64,000 nucleotides of DNA from Apostichopus japonicus (GCF_037975245.1 NC_092583.1:4125264-4189263); one strand, 5' to 3'; positions 45,782 through 57,524 are shown, counted from the first letter of the stretch. Numbers and translations: made by a program. The notes: generated by a model not told the origin, from the letters alone.

Positions 45782-46151
45782 TTAAAGGCATTGAAGACTC
45801 GCCCCAAACCGCGTGCCGCGCTCTGAAAAAAAGTTAACTTTCCGTTGCTTGCAAGTGAAGTTTTCTGCTTGTCGCTACAAAATGCAGACAGTAATGAAAC
45901 GTGATACCTTGTTATCTTTAGCTGTACCTGAGATGTCCATCGCTGTATCGTTTGTACACTGTGATGTGGGTATTGACCGCTGCTCTATGTACTGACTGTA
46001 CACTAGTGTCTAATTACCGAAGGTAGAAAGCTGTGTGCGTATTTTCTGGGATCGATGGTGGTGTCTAACACTTCTGTTACCCCTCATTCGAAACTAGGTC
46101 AGATTAGCGGCATTATACTTTTCTTTTTGCGCGAGTCTTCAAACCCTTTAA
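45782..46151 (+). mobile_element. TTAA-flanked MITE, copy 2 (reference copy)
   Basis: 370 bp from TTAA (45782-45785) to TTAA (46148-46151). The ends are inverted repeats: left AAGGCATTGAAGACTCGC, right GCGCGAGTCTTCAAACCC. The body includes GTTAACTTTCCGTTGCTTGC, CTACAAAATGCAGACAGTAA and ATGGTGGTGTCTAACACTTC, shared by all copies. No coding capacity. The TTAA ends suggest piggyBac-type mobilisation (inference). Confidence 0.8.
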
Positions 46152-46159
46152 CTAAGATT

Positions 46160-47138
46160 TCAAAGCTTTTCGTGCATGCGTGCAGCGTATGCTAAGAGCT
46201 CACTAGTTGTGGTTGGGTGGGGTTGGGAGAGGCATGTGATATTTTTAAATCAGTGCTGCCCGTCTCTCATGATCAACTTTTTCATCACGTCTTTGTAGAT
46301 GGATGGATAAACGTACAGTTGGATGAATGGATTGTGACGTCATATCTGTGATGCCACTACGACATGAAACCTTTGCCTTTCTCTTTGGTTTTTCCTTACA
46401 TTTTTTTAAGTTACAATGTTCAAAGTGTTTAAATTGTAGCTAACGCCATCATTCTAGGTCATGTATTAAAAAAAAAACTTCAATATTTTTAATTCAGAAT
46501 TTGCAAAACCCATGTTTATGACAGTAACTGCAACGTTGAAACGGTAGACAAAAACGTTTTTCTTTTAAATGAAGCACGATTGATTCGATGATGTCATATT
46601 TAGACTTGCTTAAGTTCTCAGCCTTCTGTGTGATGATCTTCGCAAAGAATTACTGCTATATTATTGGTAAATAATACTGAACTCTGCAAATCAATATCGA
46701 GGGCGCGCTTTCATTTTGGCTATTACAGGTAGCACACTTATATTTTATTTCCATATTGTCTTACACAATAAATCGTCAAAGTAGTGTGGTCTCTCAGTCC
46801 TGCGAGTTCTCGCTAGCTAAACCATGTCCATGAAAGCATAGCTGACATGTTAGTCAATTCATGTAACATTCAACTTTCCATTTCATAACTATGATTCATG
46901 AAGTTGCTTTTTGTTTTGGTATGATGGTATGACAGCCTGATGTTTTCGCTACTTGTAAACAAGCCCTTTTACTCGCCGGTTAACAATGATCGTACGCTGG
47001 TCTGGGATGGTCTAAAATGATCCGAACTTGTCTCAATTGGCCCAATGTTTGCACGGCATATACTTCCATTTTTGAAATCTGACATTCAAGCCACAAAAGA
47101 CCAGGGCCTGTTCGGTAACTATTCGACTCTGTATATGC
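46160..47138. other. Anonymous sequence, nothing recognised
   Basis: No gene, simple repeat or element boundary seen. Confidence 0.4.
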
Positions 47139-47146
47139 CTCACACT

Positions 47147-47462
47147 TAGGGGGCTAGGAGCCGGGGCACTGGGGGAACGTGCCCCCCCACACTTTTTTTT
47201 CAAAATAGCAAATGCGCCCTACTGGCAAATAAAATGTGCCCCGTTGATGAAGAACTGTCTCTGAGATATCTTAATCCTTTGTTAATTTTAATTATTCACG
47301 TGTACCATAATAGTAATGATAGCATACTTACACATCATATATATTTAAGTAATATGGCCGGTGTGTATCGGTTTATATCATAACAAGTAGTGGTTTTGGA
47401 ATGAGAAAGTGCCCCTTTGATGTTGTGCCCCCCCCCACTTTTTGGAAGCTTCCTACCCCCTG
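47147..47462. mobile_element. hAT-like element, 316 bp, 8-bp TSD CTCACACT
   Basis: CTCACACT is duplicated exactly (47139-47146 and 47463-47470). The ends are imperfect inverted repeats: TAGGGGGCTAGGAGCC on the left, and on the minus strand CAGGGGGTAGGAAGC at the right. G/C runs adjoin both ends. Inside, AATGCGCCC and AAGTGCCCCTTTGATG resemble parts of the neighbouring element at 47517. It lacks the common core. Confidence 0.8.
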
Positions 47463-47516
47463 CTCACACTCAAGGGTTTCATCTGAATGATCGAAGATCG
47501 AAGATGAGGGCGCACT

Positions 47517-48180
47517 CAAGGGCGGCGGAACCGGGGGGCACAGGGGGCACGTGCCCCCCCCCACTTTTCCTCAGGTTAAAAATGTGCCCTTTTTCTACAT
47601 AAAAATTGAGGTCTCTCAAGTTAGCAAGAGGCCAGGGAACCAGAATGAACACTCAGGAAGGGCCGTTTCCGGCCATCTGAGGGGTTTGTAAAACCAACAA
47701 TTTTCTTGTACGCTCCGCGCCAACCGATGGTGGCGCTCCGCTCAGATAGTCGTGCATACAACTTTGCAAATCCTGGCTACGCCCATGACTTTTAATGAAT
47801 TTCTGTGGGTAAAACTCAAGCTATTTGGAATGGAAAAAATTTGTTAAGATATTAACAAGAAATAACTCTAATTCGGAGGATTCCTACATTAGCAACTAGC
47901 ATGATTTCACCTCATTTTGTCTCAGTCAAAAGAAAACTTGTTCCTTGTTTCCCAATTTGCACATTGGATATTGCAGTGCTAGTATGCATATTTTTCTTGA
48001 GGGGGGTGGGGGCGTTGATGGAGTGATGTGTATACGCAAATAAGATAATACAATTAGAGTTACAAAGGGTACTAAATATAAGGCTGCATCGGTCCTATCG
48101 AATTTCTGCAAAGTGCCCTTTGATGTCGGTGCCTCCCCCCCCCCCCCCCCCCAGATTAAAAGTGCTTCCGCCGTCCTTTG
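47517..48180. mobile_element. hAT-like element, about 664 bp, near-perfect TSD
   Basis: The left end CAAGGGCGGCGGAACC and the right end GCTTCCGCCGTCCTTTG are inverted. Flanks GCGCACTC (47510-47517) and GCGTACTC (48181-48188) match at 7 of 8, the last C overlapping the element. A core copy lies in inverse at about 47640-47755, and GGCTACGCCCATG near 47777-47789 looks like an inner element end. So one element sits in another, as in the related copy at 54898-55247. Confidence 0.7.
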
Positions 48181-48189
48181 GCGTACTCA

Positions 48190-48935
48190 ATGATCAATTT
48201 TCACTGCAGAAGCCAAGTCCGCGCTAATACATGTTAGGCAGCTGTACTTGGATTTTAACACTCTGACTATGTGAACGTACAGGGAACCTGTGATATCTTC
48301 CCATTGAAAACTATGGTTTTTCTTAGCTCTTTGGGAAAGTTGTTCATCAAACTGTTCACGCCAAAAGTAAGTGATGAACAAAGTAAAGCATGTCGCAGAA
48401 TCATTAATATGCAGCTAGCGGGCCTATTTTGTTTCAAACAATTCCAAAGAACAACGGTAAAAATACCTACAAAGGTATAGCTTGGCTTCTGTAGGGCTCC
48501 ACCAGTACTAGCCATATATGCTAACTTGAATAAGCCTACACAGTACCTCAACGACCTCAGCGACTTCGTACATTTCCTGATGTTTTGGAGAGATTCCTTT
48601 CCAAGAAATTTACGCAGAGCAAATGTTTGAAGTTTAATTGTTGTAAGCCTTGTAAAAAAAAAAAAATTGTCCTTTCGAAAATATATATTATGTAGCCCAG
48701 GGGCCTACAAATTCTTAATCCGGCTGTGAACCCACCCGCGACCCTCTGAATCGGCGTTCTAGTCTAGCTTTCAGCAACTTGACTGTAATTGTATGGCCGA
48801 CACAATGAGTATATACTTGACTTTTTCTCTGACTCGTAATCCTATTCAACCATTCTATAGTATTACGGTGGGATTGCCAATGCAGGTTTTGAGCACGAAA
48901 TATAATATGGTGCGTGGGTGTTACTACACGATATT
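48190..48935. other. Anonymous sequence, nothing recognised
   Basis: An A-run lies near 48654-48666. The frames at 48267-48551 are mutual shadows without domains. Confidence 0.4.
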
Positions 48936-48937
48936 TG

Positions 48938-49176
48938 TATGTAATGTATGTATATATGTACGTAAGTTTTAGATCCTCCTGCAAGCAGGAACTCGCGAAG
49001 AAGCCTCATTGGCTTATCAAAGCCGCAAGCTGACCGAAGTCAGTCTCTTAGATTCATATTTAACGTCCATGATTATGAATTGTCAATTGTCAACAACATA
49101 CATTAATCTTGCAGTGACTCAAACTCGTGACCTTATGATTGAAAGGTGCCGGCGTTAACCACTTAGCTTACACTCC
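48938..49176 (-). repeat. tRNA-SINE family 1, full-length copy
   Basis: The 5' end is at 49176 on the minus strand. The head GGAGTGTAAGCTAAGTGGTT (A box) is followed by GAGTTTGAGTCACTGCAAG (decayed B box), then the shared body (GACTGACTTCGGTCAGCTTG) and GCAGGAGGATCTAAAA with a TACATA-rich tail. Similar to the copies at 56105 and 58668. Confidence 0.8.
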
Positions 49177-49242
49177 TTACAAGAATGCTACTTAAAATAA
49201 GAGTTGGTGACTTTTAAACATACTACTCTTATGTATTGGAAC

Positions 49243-51648
49243 CAGGGGCGTCAATCCAATTTGAAATGTGTGGGGGGGGGGGGGGGACGTAGTCGATTCG
49301 AGTATTCCGGCCGTAAGTACTATCTAAGTGGAGCGCCACCATCAGTTGGCGCGCAGCGTAGCAAGAAATTTCAGATTTCAATACCTGCCAGATCGCTGGA
49401 GATGGCACTGGATAGCAGCCATCTATAGTTGCGTGATTTCGGGAGAAAATTACAAATTCGTCACTCAGGAAATCTGCAATAAAGTTCATGCGGCCTTAAT
49501 TTTTGGTGGATTATTTCTTTTATTAGTGATTCCAATTGACATGAACATTAGAACCCAGTGCAAGTTGACAAATGTTGCGGCGAACTGGATACTGCAGCCC
49601 CATTTTGCCCTATGTTTCAGGATAGAATACCCCTCATTTGTTCATACCCATGACAACTAACAATCTGTGAATAAATTTACTTCGAAATGGGCACATTATA
49701 TTGCACCAAGTCGGTCAAGGAATGACCTCAGGGCCTCAGATATAGGCCTATAGGAACGATGTCCCAAAATGTCCCCGGACAAATAGGCGAAGGAAGCTAT
49801 CCGCCGCGACTGCATGTGGGTTTCTCGACTTGCCGTCCTGGGAGTCATATACCACAAAATGGTGCATTTCCTCATACGCCATTATTAATAATTTAAATAA
49901 CTAACTAATTATGCACAGTCCAGATCCGAAATTGCATAGTGAGCTTACCGTGACCGCAATTTGGCCAAAGGTCGTCATACGCCAGAATGTTAAACCACCA
50001 ATGACTTGTAATGCCACTTGTGACACACTTCCAATGGGACTGTGTCAGTTAAATGTTTTGCTAGGTCTACGAGAATACATTTCTATGAAATTTGAAACAA
50101 GGATGGCAAGAAAAACCACTTTAATTATATTTTCAGGACCTCACACATGCGCATGTATTGTCAGACTGAGAATAGGTCCCATGTGAGTGGGGGCTAAAGT
50201 GATGAAGGCATCAAAATAAATCAGTGGTTGTTCGTTGGAGTCCTCACGCAAGTTACCTCGATTGCTAGGTGGATCTGCATCTTGTAATCGGGTGAATTCT
50301 GGTCGAAGCGTACTATGTAACCACCGTGTACCCAGTGTTCTCACTGTGGAGTAAACTCCGGTATCACTCAACGACAAGGTAACATGGGATGCGCTGCCAC
50401 GGAATATGCTCCCTATTTCATTTCCCTAATATTAGGGAACGGGCACTGTCTTTGAAACACCATCTACAACTAAACAACAAATATGTACAGGCTTTGGCTG
50501 TAGCTATGAAGTGCCGTCTCTTAATCTTATGATTATGATGGAGTGTACTAGTTTTCTACTGGAATCCTTTCTCGAAGACCTTTCTTGAATGTAATGAAAA
50601 TGCAAAGTGTTCGCTGCCCCCCCCCCCAAAAAAAAACCCACCCCCCCCCCTCCCCCGCATTTCTCACTGGCTAAGCCACTTGAGCAATTTCATTCTAGGA
50701 CATTGTCACACTCTTAGACAGTGGATCAAATGTGAACCAATATGTAGGCTATATCAGTTACAATGAAGTTGCTACCCAGCTGCACAATGGGCCTAGCCTA
50801 CTCCATAATGAGCAATGTCCGGTAGGCTACTACTAGTTTATGACTAGGGCCGGATTATGATCTCTCTCAAGGCTGGTCCTTAAAATTGGTAACTGCGAAC
50901 AACGTCTGGATGTCACTCAACCTGTCATTCACCTCTCCTTCCCACAAGTTAGGGTTTGAAAGAGCTAACTCTCTGACGGTCCGGGCTTAGGTTCAATATG
51001 ACCTATACGATTATGAGGGACTGAATGTTCGCGGAACAGGTATGCTACTTAGAAAGCAGACCATCAGACATAGCTCACTGTTTCATGCTATACCATGTTT
51101 GTTGTTAGAGTCGCGTCGAATAACACGATACCTATTCAGAACCCATAATAGCGCCTAAGAATGCAAGGCCTATTTACAAGAATATTACAGATAACAGCAG
51201 ATAATAGTTAGAAATTACCTACCTTTCTAATATCCTATTCTGTGGTCGTGATAATGTGGTCACACGGTCATATAGTTGCAACTCTCGGAAGTTCAATTTT
51301 TGCGCTTCTTCGAATAGAGGGCAGACTTCTTGAACTAGTTGTAGGCTCCGGCCGCACCGTTATCCGCACACAGCTTGTGTACTCAATATCAAGTTTCGCT
51401 CGTCACGACAAACAGACAAAGTTGCAGGTCTACCGATGTGAAAAATCTCGGTCACTTTTCATAGAACTGAACTTCTTATATTCGATGATATGAATCCTGA
51501 GATGTGTAAGCCCTAACCAAATAGAGCCACGACACTACTCTTTTTCTAAATGTGTGTGTTTGGGGGGGGGGGGGAGACTTTTGATAGTGTGTCCTCCACC
51601 CATCGAAATGTGTCCCCCGCCCCCCCCCCCCCAGGATTGACGCCCATG
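49243..51648. mobile_element. Long hAT-like element, 2.4 kb, 8-bp TSD ATTGGAAC
   Basis: The left end CAGGGGCGTCAATCC and right end GGATTGACGCCCATG are inverted repeats with one mismatch. ATTGGAAC is duplicated exactly (49235-49242 and 51649-51656). Long G- and C-runs lie just inside each end (about 49273-49286 and 51615-51632). A core copy begins at about 49320. The interior has further C-runs (50617-50655) and no frame resembling a hAT transposase. It is the longest such element in the window. Confidence 0.87.
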
Positions 51649-51656
51649 ATTGGAAC

Positions 51657-52130
51657 ACATGTATGATCAGTCATTGCTTCCGTTTTACCGTGTTACCTAT
51701 ATACTTCTCTGCTGATACTTGTCTAAAGAAGTTATTATTATTATTATAATTGTTATTATTATTATGATAACCTCGACGTAAATGTACTGTACTGTACTGA
51801 GATGCTGCAGCTGAAGAACAAAGAGTGATACGGAGGCGTATCAGCCCGGAGGTAAAGAATAAACTTTACAATACTCATATACTTACTGCAGTAAACCAAC
51901 GTGTGTTTTTTTTATGTCTCTCAACATGCATCATTGTGGAGTGAATTATGCTCAGGCAGGACGCCATTCAATATATATTTTGAATTTCGGTTTCTTATTA
52001 ATCACGTATAGTAAACGCAATTAAGACGGATCCAGAATTTCTCCATTTAGACAACATCCTTCTTCAATCATGCCGGGGCAATGCTCAGTCGATTTTTTTC
52101 TCTTCTTCTCTCTATACATTCAGCCGGGAA
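51657..52130. other. Anonymous sequence with ATT repeats
   Basis: A (TTA)n stretch lies at about 51732-51765 and (TACTG)n at about 51783-51798. No gene. Confidence 0.45.
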
Positions 52131-52133
52131 GAA

Positions 52134-52503
52134 TTAAAAGCATTGAAGACTCGTCCCAAACCGCGTGCCGCCCTCTGAAAAAAAGGTTAACTTTCCGTTG
52201 CTTGCAGGTGAAGTTTTCTTCTTGTCGCTACAAAATGCAGACGGTAATGAAACGTGATACCTTGTTATCTTTTATCTGGACCTGAGATGTCCATCGCTGC
52301 TATGTACACTGTGTTGTGGGTATATTGACCGTAATTGCATTTATTGACTGTACACTAGTGTCCAATTACCGACGGTAGCAAGCTGTGTGTGTATTTTCTG
52401 GGATCGGTGGTGGTGTTAAACACTTCTGTTACACCTCATTCGAAACTAGGTCAGATTACCGGCATCTGATGTTTCTTTGTGCGCGAGTCTTCACTCCCTT
52501 TAA
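52134..52503 (+). mobile_element. TTAA-flanked MITE, copy 3
   Basis: 370 bp, bounded by TTAA at both ends (52134-52137 and 52500-52503). The left end AAAGCATTGAAGACTCGTCC and right end GCGCGAGTCTTCACTCCC are inverted. The body matches the copy at 45782 throughout. Confidence 0.8.
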
Positions 52504-52504
52504 A

Positions 52505-53790
52505 CCACTGCTATGGGTGTAAACCCTTATACAGAGCATCCAGAGGATTTATCAGAACCCTGTGGTTTATAGTCTCATCATGTCTCAGAATTATTGTTTA
52601 TGGTGAGGACCCCTACACGCACCCTTCGGCGCGACCCATTCACCCACCCCTTATGGGAGTCGCATCATCAACGATGCAAGCGACACCCTCACCACTTCCT
52701 TGATGAAATCATTCATTCAAAATTTCAGCCCCTAACTAAATCAATAGGAGGATTTAGGGTTTGCCCTCCACCCGCTCCCTACCCCAATACCACATTTGAA
52801 ATTCTCTGCACGCCACTGCCCACCCCCAAGCGAACACATATAAGTCCCTCCATATACCAGTGAAGTAGGCCTACATTTTTAAAATTTACGGAAAACAAAA
52901 CAAGCATCTGATGATCACGAAAGATGTTTTTTGTAAAGTTTTAATTTATTTTGCCTCTGCTGTCACATAAAAATCTACCACCTTTGATAGTTTATGTATT
53001 TCAAAAGATCAATGTATCTACATAACATTTGATATAAAATGAGAGAAAAAAGAACGGCAAGAAAAATGAAATAATATTATACATGTTTAAACAGGTATGT
53101 ATGGTTTGGAGTTCTTGCCATACCAATTTGAAAGTGGATATGAAACAGTATAAGCTATATACATCTTTGATGCTAAGTGTCGGAGGTCTTCCTTTACAAT
53201 GAAAACAAAATCCAACACACAGCAAGGAAAAGTCTTCCAACTGAATATGAGAAACAGACACATAGATAGATGCAATGTCGCGTAATAAACACCTTCTTCT
53301 ACAATAACAACAATAATAATAATATTGAGGTAGTTATTTTTACGACGCCAGTAAGCCACCACAATTTATGCCAAGGAATAAACGAATTAGTTTCGACTCA
53401 TGAATGAAGAAGAAGGAGCCGGATGAACTGTTTTAATTCAATTCCTACCTCATTTTCTTTTTCAAGACAGTGATAGTTGGAGTTGTCACATAAGTTGAAT
53501 AAAAGAAGTGAACTTGGAACAAAGACGTGTGACGTCATTGCTCCAATCTGACAACATTACAAAAAACAAAACAAAAAACGTTTTGTTGTGCTTGCTCTTT
53601 TCGCGCCATTATGTAAACCTTGGTTTGAATAAGATTTGGCTTAACCTTGTCATGCATCACGATTTTGGAAGAGACCATGTGATTCAAATTTAAGAAATAC
53701 AAACTTATCAATGACTATAGGCTGTCATGACGTAACGCTCCCAGTTAAGATTAAGATCTCCTTTCTGTATCGTTATTTATATATATATAT
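52505..53790. other. Anonymous sequence, lone hAT-like end
   Basis: GCACGCCACTG near 52809-52819 could be a single CAGTGGCG-type terminus. (AAT)n lies near 53308-53328. The hydrophobic frames at 53001-53362 match no family and overlap each other. Confidence 0.4.
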
Positions 53791-53797
53791 ATATAAA

Positions 53798-54095
53798 TGA
53801 AAATCGTAATGAGTTGGAAAATCAAGAACAGTGAAAAAACTTTAAGCCTCCACCCGGATTCGAACCACGGGCTTTCCGCTCTGTACGCGGACACCCTAAC
53901 CACTAGGCTATGGACGCTGATTGTATGTCCAAACCGGTAAGGAAGATCGTAATTCCACTGTAGGCGTTTGTCACCTGTATCGAACAATACTAGTTCTGTT
54001 TTTGGTGACATATTTTGCCTTACTCTAGAGATCAAACATGATCCTAACCAACTCGAAATCATTTGTGATTCCTAAAGCCGGATCTCGAAAGAGAT
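53798..54095 (-). repeat. tRNA-related SINE family 2, copy 2
   Basis: Closely similar to 13266-13576 over its whole length, with a 10-bp deletion near 53931. A box CATAGCCTAGTGGTTAGGGT and B box GGTTCGAATCC are intact. A (TA)n tract adjoins its 3' end, as in copy 1. Confidence 0.78.
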
Positions 54096-54157
54096 AGTTT
54101 GAACAGACTTTATGTTAATGCAACGGAGGTAAACGACAAAGGCAAATGAATATATAT

Positions 54158-54265
54158 ATAAATGAAAATCGTAATGAGTTGGAAAATCAAGAACAGTGAA
54201 AAAAATATATATATATATGTCGAGATCCGGCTTTAGGAATCACAAATGATTTCGAGTTGGTTAGC
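54158..54265. repeat. Rearranged fragments of SINE family 2
   Basis: AATGAAAATCGTAATGAGTT (plus) is followed by a (TA)n tract and then, in inverse, GAGATCCGGCTTTAGGAATC. These are the two extremities of the SINE family 2 unit without its middle. Confidence 0.65.
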
Positions 54266-54289
54266 ATTATGGCGAAATATAAAATGGCC

Positions 54290-54550
<261 letters not shown>

Positions 54551-54889
54551 TGAATCTATAAAGAAAGCTTTAACACTGCAATAAAAAAGACTTTTTCTTC
54601 TTAAAGTCGGGCACTTCAAGTTAAAGGCGTAGTTCTTTTAATATCCATTCTTGGAATGGTAAATACAATTGGTGTTGGTACAATATGAGTATAACCAATA
54701 TCATCTTTATTATCATAGGCTATAATTGCAACATATATACTTGAAGCTTACAAAATATACATATGTCGCATTGCAAAAAAGTCTTTTTCTAGGAAAGATT
54801 AATGCTGTAATAATATAATTTTTTAAAGAAAGATTATGGTTTTAATTTTGCGAAAGAGATCAAACAGACGTGAATGAATTTGTTCATCA
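54551..54889. other. Anonymous sequence, nothing recognised
   Basis: AT-rich, with AAGACTTTTTCTTCTTAAAG and CAAAAAAGTCTTTTTCTAGG-like phrases near 54589 and 54775. No gene. Confidence 0.4.
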
Positions 54890-54897
54890 CCATCTTT

Positions 54898-55247
54898 CAA
54901 GGGCGGCGGAAGCACTTTTAATGTTTCCATTCGGAAATAGCTTTGAGTTTGACCCTCATAAATTCATTAAAAGTCAGGGGCGTAGCCGGGATTTGCAAAG
55001 TTGTATGCACGACTATCTGAGCGGAGCGCCACCATCGGTTGGCGCGGAGCGTACAATAAAAATTTTGGTTTTACAAACCCCTCAGATGGCCTGAAACGGC
55101 CCTTCCCGAGTGTTCATTCTGGTTCCCTGGCCTCTTGCTAACTTGAGACACCTCAATTTATATGTAGAAAAAGGGCACATTTTTAACCCTGAGGAAAAGT
55201 GGGGGGCACGTGCCCCCTGTGCCCCCCCCCCGGTTCCGCCGCCCTTG
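54898..55247. mobile_element. hAT-like element, 350 bp, 8-bp TSD CCATCTTT
   Basis: The ends CAAGGGCGGCGGAA and TTCCGCCGCCCTTG are exact 14-bp inverted repeats. CCATCTTT is duplicated exactly (54890-54897 and 55248-55255). Inside, CAGGGGCGTAGCCGGGATTT at 54975 opens a second element-like unit with the core at about 55014-55105. The order of parts is the inverse of 47517-48180. Confidence 0.88.
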
Positions 55248-55255
55248 CCATCTTT

Positions 55256-56100
55256 ACATAGTACCTTACAAATATTACCGGTATTGTGTCAGAAAAAAAA
55301 ATAGATGAGCGATTCACCATTTCCCCACCTTATTTTTCTTTGAATATCATTAGTACCACAATTATCCTATAAATTTTGAAAGAGCGCTTGGTGGGAAACG
55401 AAATCAAAACGGAGAACGATTCCAAGCCTGATATAGACGTAAATCTTATTTCCTTCTCCAATGTTGGTGACGCTAATTGTGCATTAGTACCTTAAAACCC
55501 GTTTGTGTGTTTTTCATCTCATTATCATCGTGTTCGGCAATCCATGTCGCTATTTAAACAATTTCATAGATTAGAGGTATTTTAGTCATTACTGATTTAC
55601 TGAATGGATTCGAATTTGTCTCACGAGTACGTGTAAAAACCGGTTGCCGTCTGATTGTATTGCTACTAGAATCGTGCAGGGAGTAGTTACACGAATGTTA
55701 CTCTGGTTAAAAAATGATTTTCTGGTGACAAACAAAATGTGAAACATATTGAAGAGAAAACAATCATTTACAAAATATCACAAAATATAAAAGTGGACAA
55801 AAATCAGCTTTGCGCTACAAAACTGATATGAGGATGAGGTCTTTACATTTACAAAGAAAAATCCGAATATTTATAGCAATATTTACACTAGCCACCAGAA
55901 AATCATATTAAATTATGCAACTAAGGTCGAAATTGAGGCATGATTCTATCAGATCGTGCTATACACTCATATATGAATCTCATAACCGTCACACACATAG
56001 TTAACAAGGATACAGTCAATCAGCATATATCCGCATTGCTTGTCAGTGAGATCATCCGTCTTGAATCTGTATCCCATGAGAGAGCCAGACCAGACCTTTT
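55256..56100. other. Anonymous sequence, nothing recognised
   Basis: No gene or repeat seen. Confidence 0.4.
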
Positions 56101-56104
56101 AATG

Positions 56105-56345
56105 TATGTATGTATGTATATGTGATCTTCCCGCAAGTAGGAACACGCGAAAGAAGCCATGGAGGCTTATAGACTCGCAAGCTGACCGAAGCCAATCTCT
56201 CGGCACACATCCATTTAACGTCCATGTCGGGAAGTTGTTATTGAACAACACCCTTGCCAGACGACACACATTGCTGTCGGCGGTAATCGAACCGGGGATC
56301 TCATGACTGGGAGACGCCGGCGTTAACCACTAGGCTATACACTCC
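56105..56345 (-). repeat. tRNA-SINE family 1, abutting the SLC35G1-like stop codon
   Basis: The 5' end at 56345 (minus) lies 7 bp after the stop of the gene at 56353-57519, in the same orientation. Head GGAGTGTATAGCCTAGTGGT (A box), GGTTCGATTACC (B box), then a diverged body and a (CATA)n tail near 56105-56120. Any transcript of the gene would carry this SINE in its 3' UTR. Confidence 0.8.
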
Positions 56346-56352
56346 GCAATCA

Positions 56353-57519
56353 TCAAACGAGATTCGAATGTTTTCTGCCGTTAAGGTGCGGTAGAGGTTC
56401 TTTTTTGGCACTATCTGGAGTCGTGTAGTTGCTTTCTTCTATCGCGGCCATTTTGTCTTTCCTGTCCTGTTGTTTTCCTTTCTTTCTTGTTTGTAGAATC
56501 TTTCTTATTGAAGTTACCGCGGACGATCCGACTATTAGGAAAGTACCAAACACGCTCAGCCACCGGGGCTCGGTTCCGAACAGCAGGATATCGAGGAAGA
56601 AAACGATGTAGACTTCATTCATGGTTACCAAGGAAACATAAACAGCGTCCTCTACTGATACGGCGAGGTTAACCAGGGAATAGCCAGCGAAAGCCATACA
56701 ACCCATTATAACGGTCCAGAGTTTGGGTATGACGCATTGAGGGATTGTCCACTCTTGTAATATAGTTAAAGGGACAGATACGATCACGACCGAATACAAC
56801 GAAAAATAAAAGACTGTTTTCATTGAGGTGAAGTTATGGTTTTGCATAGCACGAAGAGTCACTACCATAAGGGCGCCAAAAATGCTGCCGCAAAGTGCAA
56901 CTAATGGTGGCAACACAACGTCTACGACTGTTGAATGTTCCCCACTGTCAGTGACTTCATCTTCATCAGGCAAACCAAAGATAAACGGTGGGCGCGCTAT
57001 GAATACAGTACCTCCGAACGTGAACAGAATCACGAAGGCTTCAAAGAACCCGAACGCTTCCTTTAGAAAGATTCTACCGAACAGACCAGTGAAAGCTACG
57101 TACCCGTATATTATGGCTGAAGCATCTGCAGTGCGCATGTTTTGATATGCGTAAAATTGACAGAAAATTGATATGCTTGACACGACTGCGTTGATGATAT
57201 GAAATTTGACCTCTTTCAATGATTCTGGTTTGATAGACTGACCCTGGTGAATGAGAACGAGCGTACTTAAACAGAGGGTTGCGAATGCGCGTACAAACAC
57301 CAGTTGCATGGAGCCGACTTCATCTGTCAAGGCGGATACTGTCATCGTCATCCCTGCGAAGCACCAAGCGGCTGCGAACGCACAGAGAAGGCCACGGTAG
57401 CGATGAACAGTCAAGGCGAATTTATTCTTGACTTTAACCAAGAATGGGACCTCATAAACTGTCGTTTCCTTTGACTTCGGCACACATTCTTCGCCTTCCT
57501 CTTTCATTATTTCATCCAT
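56353..57519 (-). CDS. SLC35G1-like EamA-domain transporter, 388 aa
   Basis: An intact single-exon SLC35G-family membrane protein. Hydrophobic segments lie at about residues 43-63, 72-91, 106-124, 133-151, 158-176, 200-220, 234-253, 266-286, 292-312 and 319-337. Family motifs: YRGLLCAFAAAWCF at 41-54, LVFVRAFA at 73-80, FYAYQNMRTADASAI at 122-136, LFGRIFLKE at 146-154, IARPPFIFG at 174-182 and NEVYIVFFLDILLFGT at 301-316. The loop between the two halves (183-199) is acidic. The C-tail is Lys-rich (TRKKGKQQDRKDKM). The usual GDAAA after QNMP is ADASA here, so this is the most diverged intact copy. A SINE lies 7 bp past the stop. Substrate unknown; role by family only. Confidence 0.9.
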   Translation of the reverse strand: MDEIMKEEGEECVPKSKETTVYEVPFLVKVKNKFALTVHRYRGLLCAFAAAWCFAGMTMTVSALTDEVGSMQLVFVRAFATLCLSTLVLIHQGQSIKPESLKEVKFHIINAVVSSISIFCQFYAYQNMRTADASAIIYGYVAFTGLFGRIFLKEAFGFFEAFVILFTFGGTVFIARPPFIFGLPDEDEVTDSGEHSTVVDVVLPPLVALCGSIFGALMVVTLRAMQNHNFTSMKTVFYFSLYSVVIVSVPLTILQEWTIPQCVIPKLWTVIMGCMAFAGYSLVNLAVSVEDAVYVSLVTMNEVYIVFFLDILLFGTEPRWLSVFGTFLIVGSSAVTSIRKILQTRKKGKQQDRKDKMAAIEESNYTTPDSAKKEPLPHLNGRKHSNLV

Positions 57520-57524
57520 TTTTT

